Source: Gammaproteobacteria bacterium (GTDB lineage: Bacteria > Pseudomonadota > Gammaproteobacteria > Burkholderiales > Nitrosomonadaceae). Taken from it: a stretch of DNA of 50,781 nt. Under the pieces are notes generated by a model. It was not told the DNA's origin. It searched no databases and worked only from the letters and a program-made list of their open reading frames with translations. Positions 31,931-43,320 of the stretch are shown piece by piece. How positions within the stretch are numbered: position 1 is the first letter of the stretch; each line of letters begins with the position of its first letter. Location: positions 1-50,781 of the forward strand of contig JAUIIB010000017.1 of NCBI GenBank assembly GCA_030431985.1, written 5' to 3'. The position numbers were made by a program, and so were the translations under genes.

Positions 31931-32557
31931 TTAATCCAAATGACTATCGCCATAGTTGGGCTCACGAATCACATGGGGGGTTATTTCACGCGGTTCTATA
32001 GTGACAGGCTGGTAAATGACGCGCTTCTGCTCCTCATCATAGCGCATTTCAACATAACCCGATATCGGAAAATCCTTACGGAACGGATTACCCACAAAAC
32101 CATAGTCGGTTAGCAGTCTTCTAAGGTCCGTATGACCGGTAAAAACAATACCATACAAATCAAATGCTTCACGTTCAAACCAGTTTGCACCTGCCCAAAC
32201 ATCCATTACGGAGTCAACCACCGGATACATATTATCTTCTGCGTATACCTTTACGCGCAATCGATGATTAAGGCTGACAGACAGCAAATGATAAACCACT
32301 GCATAACGTTTACCATCAAAATCATCCGGCACCTGCTTTTCATCTCGGCCATAGGCCAAATAATCAATACCACAGAGATCAATGAGCGTATCGAACTCTA
32401 AACCTTTATAATCACGCAAAATTTTGCTGATCGACTTGATATCCTTAGCGAGCACAACAATTGTAAGCTCATCAAACTGGCAGTCATGACTAACCAGCCG
32501 CCCACCCAAAACCTTTTCAATAAGTTGGGCCAGATTTTCTAATTGATTTGTATCCAT
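31931..32557 (-). CDS. nuoC: NADH-quinone oxidoreductase subunit C
   Basis: NuoC (30-kDa subunit) is a structural part of the connecting module. The signature [22 protein letters not shown], split here by the usual loop, and the C-terminal [14 protein letters not shown] identify it. The ATG at 32557 (MDTNQLENL, 208 residues) sits four bases after the nuoB stop and is preferred to a TTG six codons upstream that would overlap nuoB. Confidence 0.95.
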   Translation of the reverse strand: MDTNQLENLAQLIEKVLGGRLVSHDCQFDELTIVVLAKDIKSISKILRDYKGLEFDTLIDLCGIDYLAYGRDEKQVPDDFDGKRYAVVYHLLSVSLNHRLRVKVYAEDNMYPVVDSVMDVWAGANWFEREAFDLYGIVFTGHTDLRRLLTDYGFVGNPFRKDFPISGYVEMRYDEEQKRVIYQPVTIEPREITPHVIREPNYGDSHLD

Positions 32558-32561
32558 ACCT

Positions 32562-33041
32562 TTACTGCCGTGCAATCGTATTGGTACGATTTATTTTGTT
32601 CTGTAACTGAATAATGCCATAAAGAAGCGCTTCTGCAGTAGGGGGACAACCTGGAACATAAATATCTACCGGCACGATACGATCACAACCCCGCACAACA
32701 GAGTACGAATAATGATAATAACCACCGCCGTTTGCACACGAGCCCATCGAAATCACCCAACGAGGCTCAGCCATCTGATCGTAAACTTTTCTCAGTGCAG
32801 GTGCCATTTTATTACATAAAGTACCCGCAACAATCATTACATCCGACTGCCTCGGACTTGGACGAAACACAATACCAAAACGATCAAGATCGTAGCGCGA
32901 TGCGCCGGTTTGCATCATTTCTACAGCACAGCAAGCCAGGCCGAACGTCATCGGCCACATTGAACCTGTCCGTCCCCAGTTGATCACAGAATCCAGGTTC
33001 GTCGTAATAAAACCTTTATCTAAGGCACCTTCAATACTCAT
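32562..33041 (-). CDS. nuoB: NADH-quinone oxidoreductase subunit B
   Basis: NuoB holds the terminal cluster N2, which passes electrons to quinone. The ligands are the tandem C37-C38 in [11 protein letters not shown]102 in MGSCANGGG and C132 in VPGCPP. The length of 159 residues is normal. It starts four bases after the nuoA stop. Confidence 0.97.
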   Translation of the reverse strand: MSIEGALDKGFITTNLDSVINWGRTGSMWPMTFGLACCAVEMMQTGASRYDLDRFGIVFRPSPRQSDVMIVAGTLCNKMAPALRKVYDQMAEPRWVISMGSCANGGGYYHYSYSVVRGCDRIVPVDIYVPGCPPTAEALLYGIIQLQNKINRTNTIARQ

Positions 33042-33045
33042 AATT

Positions 33046-33402
33046 CTAATCCCACTCTAATGCGCCACGCACCCATTCGTAGATAAAACCCACGACTAAA
33101 ATGCCAAGAAACACCATCATAGCAACAAAGCCGAATAAACCGATCTCCTCAAGCACGATCGCCCATGGAAATAAGAATGCAATTTCCAGGTCAAACAAAA
33201 TGAATAAAATCGCAACGAGATAATAACGCACATCAAACTTCATGCGCGCATCCTCAAAGGCCTCAAAACCGCATTCATACGCCGACAGTTTTTCTTTATC
33301 GGGACGATTTGGCGCCATTAGCCACCCACCAACCATACAACCGGCGCCAACCAGAAAGCCGATAATCAAAAACAATAAAATCGGAAAATAATTTTCTAGC
33401 AT
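33046..33402 (-). CDS. nuoA: NADH-quinone oxidoreductase subunit A
   Basis: NuoA (118 residues, three membrane helices) is the first gene of the nuo operon. The family motif [20 protein letters not shown] with its conserved cysteine lies in the loop between helices 1 and 2, and the membrane acidic residues [13 protein letters not shown] follow. The gene lies 86 bases downstream of tRNA-Leu, so the operon is probably transcribed through or from just beyond the tRNA. Confidence 0.96.
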   Translation of the reverse strand: MLENYFPILLFLIIGFLVGAGCMVGGWLMAPNRPDKEKLSAYECGFEAFEDARMKFDVRYYLVAILFILFDLEIAFLFPWAIVLEEIGLFGFVAMMVFLGILVVGFIYEWVRGALEWD

Positions 33403-33488
33403 AGTTCTATTCTACTCGACAAGTAAGCAATCGGAAGAAAATTTGACAGCAAATAGATGGGATTCAAGGCTAACAACTACAGACTGAT

Positions 33489-33573
33489 TGGTGCCGACGG
33501 CGAGACTCGAACTCGCATAGCTTTCGCCACCGCCCCCTCAAGACGGCGTGTCTACCAATTCCACCACGTCGGC
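33489..33573 (-). tRNA. tRNA-Leu (GAG)
   Basis: The minus strand folds as a class II tRNA of 85 bases with encoded CCA: acceptor GCCGACG paired with CGTCGGC, D-arm with GGTGGAATTGGTAGACAC, anticodon arm CCGTC-TTGAGGG-GGCGG giving anticodon GAG, a long variable arm and the T-arm GTTCGAGTC. The sequence closely follows E. coli leuU. It lies between secG and nuoA, on the same strand as both. Confidence 0.95.
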
Positions 33574-33620
33574 GATGACGTCTTTGATGCTAATGAATAC
33601 AAAAACCTATCAGTATTCTG

Positions 33621-34034
33621 TTAATCTGGTATCTGACCTGCTTTCGACGACGCACCATTTACTTCAGGAATGTCCGGTATAACCACTTCATCTTGCTTGG
33701 GTTTGTTATCCTTTTGTTCTGTTGGTGCAGCTTGTTGTTGTTCTTTTTGCTGTTCTACTTTTTCAATCTTGCCTACGGAGCCCATTACCCCCAAATCTTC
33801 AGCCTGATTTATCGTAAGATAAGTCAAACTCATACTTGTTATAAAAAAAAATGTGGCCACTACACCTGTTGTTCTACTAAGAAATGTAGCCGACCCGCTT
33901 GCACCAAACAAACTACCCGCAGACCCACTGCCAAAAGCAGCACCCATGTCCGCCCCCTTACCTTGTTGCAACAATACTAAAACAATCAAAGTAACTGCCA
34001 ATATAACATGAATAGACCAAACAACGGTTTCCAA
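33621..34034 (-). CDS. secG: Protein translocase subunit SecG
   Basis: SecG assists SecYEG export across the inner membrane. Two membrane helices (about 3-22 and 55-75) flank the conserved loop VLLQQGKGADMGAAFGSG. The tail from about residue 85 is a polar glutamine- and lysine-rich extension, common in betaproteobacteria. The frame starts with TTG at 34034, supported by GGAG seven bases upstream. It follows tpiA by 18 bases. Confidence 0.94.
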   Translation of the reverse strand: METVVWSIHVILAVTLIVLVLLQQGKGADMGAAFGSGSAGSLFGASGSATFLSRTTGVVATFFFITSMSLTYLTINQAEDLGVMGSVGKIEKVEQQKEQQQAAPTEQKDNKPKQDEVVIPDIPEVNGASSKAGQIPD

Positions 34035-34052
34035 AATCTAACTCCAATAATT

Positions 34053-34808
34053 TTAATTGGCTGCCTGACAAATCGCAATGAAATCCTCTGCAACCAGCGA
34101 TGCCCCACCGATCAATCCGCCATCGATATCAGGCATGACAAATAATTCAGCCGCATTATTTGCCTTCACACTACCACCATATAGAATTGTCAAATCAGAT
34201 GCGATTTCAGCATTTTGCTGCGCGATAGTCAACCGTATAAAATGATGTATATCCTGAGCCTGCTGAGGTGTTGCTGTTTTACCTGTGCCAATTGCCCACA
34301 CCGGCTCATATGCAATAACAGCATCAGCAAGAGAATCAACGCCAGCTAGTGATATTACCGCCTTGAGCTGCTCATCGATAATTTGCTTGGTTGTTCCCGA
34401 ATCACGCTGTTCAAGCGTCTCCCCTACACACAAAATGGGAATCAATCCCGCATGCTGTGCTGCAAGATATTTTTCAGCAACCATTTTATTACTCTCGCCA
34501 TAAAGCATCCTTCTTTCCGAATGCCCGACAATTACAAACTCACATCCAAAATCATTCAACATAGATACCGATACCTCTCCGGTATAAGCACCTTTTTCAT
34601 ATTGACTGACATTCTGCGCACCCCATTTGATCGCTGATCCCCTCAACTTGGATTGCGTGAGTGTCAAGTAAGGATAAGGAACACAAACGGCATAACTGGC
34701 TTTGTTTTCCGGCTCGGAAAGACCAGCAATTAGAGCACCGAGCAGCGCCTCATTTTCTTTAAGGTTACCGTGCATTTTCCAATTACCAGCCACCAGTTTT
34801 TTTCGCAT
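34053..34808 (-). CDS. tpiA: Triosephosphate isomerase
   Basis: TpiA interconverts dihydroxyacetone phosphate and glyceraldehyde-3-phosphate. From the ATG at 34808 the protein has 251 residues with all catalytic residues: K11 in AGNWKMHG, H96 in IVGHSERR and E168 in AYEPVWAIGTG, followed by the phosphate loop YGGSV and GGLIGGASL. This start has AAGGA at a good distance and gives the normal N-terminus; an in-frame ATG eight codons upstream is less likely. Confidence 0.97.
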   Translation of the reverse strand: MRKKLVAGNWKMHGNLKENEALLGALIAGLSEPENKASYAVCVPYPYLTLTQSKLRGSAIKWGAQNVSQYEKGAYTGEVSVSMLNDFGCEFVIVGHSERRMLYGESNKMVAEKYLAAQHAGLIPILCVGETLEQRDSGTTKQIIDEQLKAVISLAGVDSLADAVIAYEPVWAIGTGKTATPQQAQDIHHFIRLTIAQQNAEIASDLTILYGGSVKANNAAELFVMPDIDGGLIGGASLVAEDFIAICQAAN

Positions 34809-34993
34809 TATTGTTATTCCTTGCTTTCTCAAAATGGGCGATGCTACCCCTGATTGACTAGCGAGTCAATGTTATAAATTTCCACCACCCATTAGCAAAC
34901 AGAAAACTGTACCAATAAACGTCGAATTTAATTAGTGTAGCCAATTACCGTTAATACATTTAATACAATAAATCTAAATCTGGAAACAATAAA

Positions 34994-35743
34994 ATGCAAG
35001 CATCTGAAAAAATGCCAGAAATGGAAGGGGAATCAGAATCTCATTGTGAAACACAAAAGTCTATCCCCAAAAAACAAGCAACCGCCCAACCCGCAGCATT
35101 TACTTTTAACGACATGGGATTGAGAGTTGGCGACAAGCTGCAAATCAAATTGCTTTCAGTTGCCACAAATGACCCAGCAATAACCGCAGAATACTGCATC
35201 GCAAGCTTGATCGGCTACTATGGCAAACAATCGCTGATTATATCCAGCCCCAGCGCTTGTCAATCATCTGCATGCCAACTTGTCGTAGGAGACAAATTAG
35301 AATTATATTTCTTTTCTGGAAAAACATTCTTCAGATTCATATCTTATGTCGAGAAAATCAACGCCGTACCATTCAAATATTTACACTTATCCTTCCCAAC
35401 CCATATCGCGGGACAAACCATAAGAAACGCAAAACGTATTAATGTCCACATAGCCGCAACGATCAATGCCAACAACCCAGAGTCCGTGATTGTTTCAGAC
35501 ATCAGCGAAACTGGCGCTAGAATTAAAGCCAACAAAAAAATTGGAAGCCCGAAAGATACCATCGAGTTAACGATTGAATCGGAAAAAGCCTTGAGAATCA
35601 AAGCCACTATCCGGACATTTAACCGTAAAAATACTAAAGATTATCCCTTTAGCTTCGGTATTGAGTTTACCGAACTGCAACAAGATCAAACTCAAGCACT
35701 ACAGGATTTGATTCATCAGCAAGCTATAAAAGAATTCAATTAG
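34994..35743 (+). CDS. YcgR-type PilZ domain protein (c-di-GMP receptor)
   Basis: A 249-residue cytoplasmic protein. After a polar, low-complexity N-terminus (1-38), residues 40-135 look like the YcgR_2/flagellar-brake N-terminal domain and 140-245 form a PilZ domain. The c-di-GMP motif is intact: R144 and R148 (RNAKR) and D169-x-S171-x2-G174 (DISETG). Proteins of this architecture bind cyclic di-GMP and tune motility or exopolysaccharide output; the target here is unknown. It stands alone, diverging from tpiA and converging on uppP. Confidence 0.85.
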   Translation: MQASEKMPEMEGESESHCETQKSIPKKQATAQPAAFTFNDMGLRVGDKLQIKLLSVATNDPAITAEYCIASLIGYYGKQSLIISSPSACQSSACQLVVGDKLELYFFSGKTFFRFISYVEKINAVPFKYLHLSFPTHIAGQTIRNAKRINVHIAATINANNPESVIVSDISETGARIKANKKIGSPKDTIELTIESEKALRIKATIRTFNRKNTKDYPFSFGIEFTELQQDQTQALQDLIHQQAIKEFN

Positions 35744-35853
35744 TTATCTCTGGTCTGCAAATCCGATAAGCGTCTTTGCGCTGCTTATCTGCACGTAAGG
35801 TATGCAGCACAAAGATTGGAATAATAATTTGTCCGGTCTCAGCACAGCATATT

Positions 35854-36681
35854 TCAGCCCAGTGTTGACCACTCCACAACTCCCGTGTATGCCGTTAATA
35901 ATATTACGCAACCGAACACTATCCGGTACCATGCGAACACCGTAAAGTCGTGATTGCTGATAAAGCGAATTAGACCACGTACGGCAATAAGAGCGCTGAA
36001 GAATGCTGTGATGAAACCAACAACAAACAGACCGATGTCGTCGGCTTCAAGAAACTCTCTGCTTTTATAAACGTCGTAGAAAGTCGCAGCGAACATGACC
36101 GGAATCGCCAGAAAAAAAGAAAACTCCGTGGCTGCCTTGCGTGACAGACCAAAAAACAATCCGCCGATGATGGTTGCGCCAGAACGGGAAGTCCCCGGTA
36201 TTAACGCCAAACACTGCGCACAGCCAATTTTCAAAGCGTGCTTCCAATCCATGTCGTCAACATGTTCGACCTCAATTTGATGATCGCGCCGTTCCGCCCA
36301 TAAAATCAAAAAACCGCCCACAACCAAGGCCATTGCAACCGGAATGGGATGAAATAGATAATATTTAATGGTTTTAATAAACAGGAGGCCGAGAACAGCA
36401 GCCGGTAAAAACGCAACGAATAGATTGATGATAAAGCGGTTTGCTGTCTTGTCGGAACCGATGCCTTTGACGACATCCAGAATTTTGCCGCGGTATTCCC
36501 AGCACACTGCAAGAATGGCGCCAAGTTGAATTGCAATCATAAACACCTTGCCACGCTCGTCGTTAAAATCCAGCAGATCACTGGCCAAAATCAAATGCCC
36601 GGTTGAAGAAACGGGCAGAAATTCAGTCAACCCTTCGACAATCCCCAGGATTAATGCCTTGAACAGTAATACAAGATCCAT
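35854..36681 (-). CDS. uppP: Undecaprenyl-diphosphatase UppP (BacA)
   Basis: UppP recycles the lipid carrier for peptidoglycan and O-antigen by removing one phosphate from undecaprenyl diphosphate at the periplasmic side of the inner membrane. The 275-residue protein has seven or eight hydrophobic segments and both active-site motifs: [17 protein letters not shown] (residues 17-31) and [10 protein letters not shown]. The residues E17, E20 and H29 of the first motif are kept. Convergent with the PilZ gene; 223 bases separate it from thiC, room for its own promoter. Confidence 0.95.
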   Translation of the reverse strand: MDLVLLFKALILGIVEGLTEFLPVSSTGHLILASDLLDFNDERGKVFMIAIQLGAILAVCWEYRGKILDVVKGIGSDKTANRFIINLFVAFLPAAVLGLLFIKTIKYYLFHPIPVAMALVVGGFLILWAERRDHQIEVEHVDDMDWKHALKIGCAQCLALIPGTSRSGATIIGGLFFGLSRKAATEFSFFLAIPVMFAATFYDVYKSREFLEADDIGLFVVGFITAFFSALIAVRGLIRFISNHDFTVFAWYRIVFGCVILLTAYTGVVEWSTLG

Positions 36682-36904
36682 ACGCGTTTCATTCCGGTTA
36701 GTTTAATATCGACAATAAACAGGCTGCCAAGGCAATTTTGAAACAGCTGGGCACATTACAAGCACGCAGAAATTTTGCTGAAGACAAATCTTGAATAACA
36801 AAAGTATTCCAAATGTCGGAACAGTGTCATAAGCCACTCAAAAAGCGTAATCCCATAACACAACAAATTTTCCCTAGCGATTGCTGCTTTACTTCAACCG
36901 CTTG

Positions 36905-38800
<1,896 letters not shown>

Positions 38801-38846
38801 TTAAGATGCTCCTTAATCATGCCATAAAGAGCGGGAGGACAAGCTC

Positions 38847-38935
38847 CAGCTTCCCTACGGCGGCATTATCCGCGTCAGGTAATAAGGGACTTTCTCACCA
38901 AAATTCCGAAGATTCAGGAAATGGACCCCTAGCTG
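38847..38935 (-). promoter_or_regulatory. TPP riboswitch (THI element) upstream of thiC
   Basis: On the minus strand the P1 stem CAGCT/AGCTG encloses the conserved parts of the aptamer: AGGGGT at the 5' side, the P3 arm, GTGAGAAAGTCCC, ACCTGA, GGATAATGCCG and CGTAGGGA at the 3' side. It ends 46 bases before the thiC start. The downstream leader contains TCCTCC, which could pair with the thiC Shine-Dalgarno sequence, so translational control is likely. Confidence 0.93.
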
Positions 38936-38999
38936 ATGCTGTGAAGCTAATGGAAATATGAAATAATTGCAAGTATATTATTTTTTAAAACGTTAACCT

Positions 39000-39677
39000 A
39001 TGAACATTGAATTTAAACCTGAACAAACCCTTGAATATTCACGCTACAACATGGTTGTCCAGCAAATTCGTACTTGGTACGTTCTGGACGACGAAGTACT
39101 CGATCTACTCTACAAAGTACGCCGCGAGGCTTTCGTTCCAACAGCCTACCGCCACGCGGCTTTTGTGGATATGGAAATTCCACTGGGACATGAGCAAGTC
39201 ATGCTCGCTCCAAAAATGGAAGCACGCATTTTGCAAGAACTTCGTATCAAAAAAACTGACAAAATTCTTGAGATTGGTACCGGCAGCGGCTATATGACGG
39301 CTTTACTGGCACAACTGGGAGCCCATGTTTTCAGCGTCGAAATTTTTCCCGAATTCAAAAACAAGGCCGAAATCAACCTAAAGGCGAATGATATTACTAA
39401 CGTAACCTTGGATTTAGGCGATGCAGCTCAAGGTTGGACAGAGCATGAACCCTACGATGTGATCGTTATCACCGCTTCCACACCAGTGTTGCCCGACAGT
39501 TTCAAAAACAGCCTAAACCCAGGTGGACGTTTATTTGCTATTGTCGGTGAAGATCCTGTGATGGACGCTGAATTAGTAACCTGCGAGGCACCCGGTGAAT
39601 TTAGCGTCAGGAAATTATTTGAAACCAGTACGCCTGCATTGGTGAATGCTGTACAAACCAGTAGGTTTACCTTTTGA
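39000..39677 (+). CDS. pcm: Protein-L-isoaspartate O-methyltransferase family protein
   Basis: The protein (225 residues) belongs to the PCMT family, SAM-dependent enzymes that start repair of isoaspartyl residues in damaged proteins. The family start NMVVQQIRTWYVLDDEVLDLL and the SAM motif I ILEIGTGSGYMTALLAQLG (about 92-110) are clear, with the post-motif DLGDAAQGW. Betaproteobacteria often carry this shorter pcm-like gene directly upstream of a tolC gene, as here, so its substrate may not be isoaspartyl protein. It diverges from thiC. Confidence 0.87.
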   Translation: MNIEFKPEQTLEYSRYNMVVQQIRTWYVLDDEVLDLLYKVRREAFVPTAYRHAAFVDMEIPLGHEQVMLAPKMEARILQELRIKKTDKILEIGTGSGYMTALLAQLGAHVFSVEIFPEFKNKAEINLKANDITNVTLDLGDAAQGWTEHEPYDVIVITASTPVLPDSFKNSLNPGGRLFAIVGEDPVMDAELVTCEAPGEFSVRKLFETSTPALVNAVQTSRFTF

Positions 39678-39763
39678 TTGTCAAATTAAGACTCAGGTAT
39701 GCTTGATTACCTGAAATACATGATTCACATATTGGAATTTTTACAGACTGATTTTTGGCACCG

Positions 39764-41092
39764 ATGGCAAGTATTTTTCGCAGCGTACTTCTCACGCTGA
39801 TTTTTTTAATTGGCACGGTAATCAGCGCTGCACTGCACGCGGCAAATCTGATAGAAATTTATCAGGAAGCAGTGGAGCAAGATGCACAATATCAATCTGC
39901 ACGAGCAGCATATGAAGCTGCTCGTGAAAAAATACCACAAGCTAGAGCCGGGCTACTACCAGATATCAACTTATCGGCCAGACGCGACACATTGAATGTA
40001 GATAGCAATCTGGGTCCGTCAAGAACAATAGATCAAAGAGGCGTTGTGATCTCTGCGACGCAACCACTAATTCGCTTTGAAAATTTCGTCATTTACTCTC
40101 AATCCAAAACAGAAGTATCTATAGCAGAATCAGAATTTGTTATTGCGGCACAAAATTTAATTTTACGCGTTGCGCAAAGCTATTTCGATGTACTTAATGC
40201 ACAGGTCGATGTCGAAGTGGTCGATGCACAAAAAACGGCAATTCTTAAACAACTCGAACAGGCACAACGTAATTTTGAAGTGGGTGTAGCCACTATTGTC
40301 GACACTAATGAAGCACAAGCACGCTTTGATTTAACACTGTCACAGGAAATTGCGTTGCGTAATGCTTTGGAAATCGCTAAGCGCAACCTGCAGAGCATTA
40401 TTAATCGTATTCCTGGTCAGCTTGCTCATGCTCATGATTTTTCACCCGACCCTCCGGCATTACGTTATAACGATATGGAACAATGGATTGTAGCTGCCGA
40501 AGAAAAAAACTTTTCTTTAAAAATCCAGAAAGCCGCGTTTGAACTGGCCGAAAAAGAAGTAAAAAGAATGTACTCCCAACACTTCCCAACTGTAGATTTA
40601 GTAGCACAATACAGTGACCAGAAAGGCGTCGGCGCTCAATTCACCGGCATCGGCCGCGATCTGACGACAGCATCAATTGGATTACAATTAAATTTCCCCA
40701 TATTTCAGGGCGGTAGAACACATTCTCGTGTACGTGAGGCAATAGCAAACCGTGAAAAAACACGTCACGATTTGGAAAATACGCTTCGTGACACCCGATT
40801 ACATATACGGCAGGAATTTTTGAACGTCACAAATGGCATTGCTCAAGTTAAAGCACTCAAGCAGGCTGTTATTTCCAGCCAGACTCAACTCAATTCAACA
40901 ATGCTTGGACAGGAAGTTGGCGTCAGAACTGAGGTCGACGTGCTGAATGCACAACAGCAGCTCTATTCCGCACGGCGCGATCTTTCCAAGGCCTATCACG
41001 ACTATCTGATGTCCAGGTTGCGTTTAAGTGCAGAAGCCGGGGAACTCGACGAAGACGTCCTACAGCAAATCAATCACATGCTGCAAGGATGA
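39764..41092 (+). CDS. tolC: TolC-family outer-membrane channel protein
   Basis: An outer-membrane efflux protein that forms the exit duct for type I secretion or tripartite efflux. A signal peptide (about residues 1-25, ending ALHA) leads into the periplasmic coiled-coil and beta-barrel repeats. The two internal halves typical of TolC are visible, each with a motif of the type GLLPDINLSA (first) and FPTVDLVAQY (second), and GVRTEVDVLNAQQQLY near the end. I prefer the ATG at 39764; the frame also allows TTG three codons upstream. No inner-membrane or adaptor partner is adjacent, so the partner is encoded elsewhere. Confidence 0.92.
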   Translation: MASIFRSVLLTLIFLIGTVISAALHAANLIEIYQEAVEQDAQYQSARAAYEAAREKIPQARAGLLPDINLSARRDTLNVDSNLGPSRTIDQRGVVISATQPLIRFENFVIYSQSKTEVSIAESEFVIAAQNLILRVAQSYFDVLNAQVDVEVVDAQKTAILKQLEQAQRNFEVGVATIVDTNEAQARFDLTLSQEIALRNALEIAKRNLQSIINRIPGQLAHAHDFSPDPPALRYNDMEQWIVAAEEKNFSLKIQKAAFELAEKEVKRMYSQHFPTVDLVAQYSDQKGVGAQFTGIGRDLTTASIGLQLNFPIFQGGRTHSRVREAIANREKTRHDLENTLRDTRLHIRQEFLNVTNGIAQVKALKQAVISSQTQLNSTMLGQEVGVRTEVDVLNAQQQLYSARRDLSKAYHDYLMSRLRLSAEAGELDEDVLQQINHMLQG

Positions 41093-41192
41093 AACGGCCT
41101 CACTTATTCCATTTGCTAGGCTCTACAGAAATTTTTTCACAGACTCCATGAGACTTACAACTGGACTCTTCTAAAATGATAGAATAATCTTA

Positions 41193-41485
41193 AAGCTGGC
41201 CAGGCAGTCGCTGCCCACCGTTTCAACGTGGGGAGAGGAAAGTCCGGACTCCACAGAGCAGAATGTCGGCTAACAGCCGAACGCCGTGAGGCGAGGAATA
41301 GGGCCACAGAGACGAGCGTATTCAGTTACGGTGAAACGCGGTAACCTCCATTCGGAGCAAAACCAAATAGGCAGGCAATGATGCTGCTCGCGAAGCCTGC
41401 GGGTAGGTTGCTTGAGTGTACGGGCAATCGTACACCTAGATGAATGACTGTCCACGACAGAATCCGGCTTACCGGCCAGCTTTTT
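41193..41485 (+). ncRNA. rnpB: RNase P RNA (class A)
   Basis: The catalytic RNA of RNase P, which matures tRNA 5' ends. P1 forms from AAGCTGGCC at the start and GGCCAGCTT at the end. The universally conserved cores are present: GAGGAAAGTCCGGACTCC near the 5' side and ACAGAATCCGGCTTA near the 3' side, with GTGAGGCGAGGAATAGGGCC and GGTAACCTCC between. The final T-run after P1 serves as its terminator. A TAGAATAAT about ten bases upstream is a probable -10 box. Confidence 0.97.
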
Positions 41486-41609
41486 CCTTAAATTTAACTA
41501 TTGGCTTTGATGTTCGTAAATTTACCATTGGCAAGTATTTCATTTACAGTCATTTATGTGATTTGCACGCATATCAATCATATTGATTAAAGCGATAAGG
41601 ATGAAAACC

Positions 41610-42325
41610 GTGATTACACTTTATCAATTCAAGCGTACCGGGGCATCCCGAACTTAAGTCCTTTTTGCTGCAAGGTAGAAACCTACTTACGCATGGCAAA
41701 CATCGATTATGAAACAACATCCGCATTACTCCTCAAAGCACCTAAAGGAAAACTGCCCTACATTAATGATAGTGGGAAAACCATAGCGGATTCGCATTTC
41801 ATTCTAGATTATCTCAAATCTACATATATCAATTTGGACTGTCATCTAGAACAGTCACAATATGCCATCTCTCTGGCAATGCAACATTTACTCGAAGAGC
41901 ACTTATTTTGGTGCATTTTATATTCTCGCTGGGCATATACCGATGAAAACTGGAAAATTAACCGTGAAGCAATTTTTGGTGTATTGCCGCCCCTCATTCG
42001 TGATCTTGTCGCCCAGTATTCGCGCCGAAAAATTAGACATAAAATCATTAATCAAGGCATCGGCGCACTCCAAACCGAGGCAATTTTTGCTTTAGGTAAT
42101 CAAAATATCGATGCATTGTCAGATTTTCTCGGCAGCAAACCCTATTTCTTCGGCGACCAACCTACTACATTGGATGCATGTGCTTACGGCATACTCATTA
42201 ATATTATCGGCTGCCCGATTGAATCGCCACTCAAAACACATGGTTTGACAAAAAATAATCTGAGGGAGTTTGTTAAACGAATTAGCAGCACTTTTTACCG
42301 CGATTTTCAAACTAAATATCAATAG
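41610..42325 (+). pseudogene. Glutathione S-transferase family gene with a single-base frameshift
   Basis: The main frame (ATG at 41693 onward) gives 210 residues of a GST-like protein: the end of a thioredoxin-like domain (LPYINDSGKTIADSHFILDYL) and an alpha-helical C-terminal domain (PYFFGDQPTTLDACAYGILINII). The missing start lies just upstream in two frames: VITLYQFKRT from GTG at 41610 (AAGGA at a proper distance) or ATG at 41601, then GIPNLSPFCCKVETYLRM from 41642. The normal family text reads xITLYQF...W-G-x-PNxSPFC, so one base, probably a T before GGGGC near 41640, is lost. It is either a recent mutation or a sequencing error. Its stop overlaps the end of the convergent peptidase gene. 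Confidence 0.8.
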
Positions 42326-43308
42326 GCTGCTAAGGATTCACCACCTGAAAAAACACCAACATACGCAACACCGTCATCACCGATAACACCACGAAACATA
42401 CCGCTGGTATTAAAACACATTGAATATTCTCCTGCAGCATTAAGTACAATTAGTCCACCTTCACCTCCAATCGCTTTGATTTCAGCCAATGTGTTCTCTG
42501 CTGCTTCAGTCATTGTTTTTTTCTGCAAACGCACCTGCGTAGCCGTATAAAATCCGGCTGCAGTACGTATGAACATCTCCCCTGTGCCGGTTGCAGAGAC
42601 TGCAACCGATTGATTATCCGCATAAGTCCCAGCACCGATAATTGGTGTGTCGCCAACGCGGCCATAGCGTTTATTGGTCAATCCGCCTGTCGATGTACCG
42701 GCGGCAAGATTGCCACTGCAGTCCACTGCTACAGCACCGACTGTTCCATACTTCTCATCATTATCTAATGGGGCATCCGAATCAAACTCATGATCAAGTA
42801 CAATACGCTCTCTGGCAATGGCTTTTTGCAATTGATCCCAGCGCCGTTGAGTATAAAAATAAGTGGGATCGACTAACTTCAGATTCTGCGCTTTTGCAAA
42901 AGCTTCAGCTCCCTGACCGATTAAAAGGATGTGTGGACTATTTATCATTACTGCATGTGCGGCGCGAATCGGATTACAAATTGTAGTTACCGCGGCAACC
43001 GCACCTGCCATGCGTTCCGCCCCATCCATAATCGACGCATCAAGTTCATTACAACCTTCATGACTGAATACCGCACCCCGACCCGCATTAAACTCAGGCG
43101 AATCCTCCATGATTTCAATCGCAGCGACAACAGCATCAACACTGCTGCCACCGGCAGAAAGTACAGTATGGCCGACATGCAACGATTGCGCCAAAACCTC
43201 CATAAATGCCTTTTCCCGCTCTGGCTTCAATCTGTCACGCTGCACAGCACCGGCTCCGCCATGTATCAGCAGTCTTATGGAAGAATTTTTGTTTGTACCG
43301 ATTTTCAT
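42319..43308 (-). CDS. iaaA: Isoaspartyl peptidase/L-asparaginase (Ntn hydrolase)
   Basis: This plant-type asparaginase removes isoaspartyl dipeptides and hydrolyses asparagine after cutting itself into two subunits. The new N-terminal nucleophile is T189 in KYGTVGAVAVD. The family start LLIHGGAGAV, the motif GRGAVFSHEGCNELDASIMDG and the substrate-binding RVGDTPIIGAGTYAD are all present. The length of 329 residues is normal. No signal peptide is seen. A repair role beside the pcm gene of the same window is possible, although the two are not in one operon. Confidence 0.94.
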   Translation of the reverse strand: MKIGTNKNSSIRLLIHGGAGAVQRDRLKPEREKAFMEVLAQSLHVGHTVLSAGGSSVDAVVAAIEIMEDSPEFNAGRGAVFSHEGCNELDASIMDGAERMAGAVAAVTTICNPIRAAHAVMINSPHILLIGQGAEAFAKAQNLKLVDPTYFYTQRRWDQLQKAIARERIVLDHEFDSDAPLDNDEKYGTVGAVAVDCSGNLAAGTSTGGLTNKRYGRVGDTPIIGAGTYADNQSVAVSATGTGEMFIRTAAGFYTATQVRLQKKTMTEAAENTLAEIKAIGGEGGLIVLNAAGEYSMCFNTSGMFRGVIGDDGVAYVGVFSGGESLAAY

Positions 43309-43320
43309 TTGTATTTCTAT

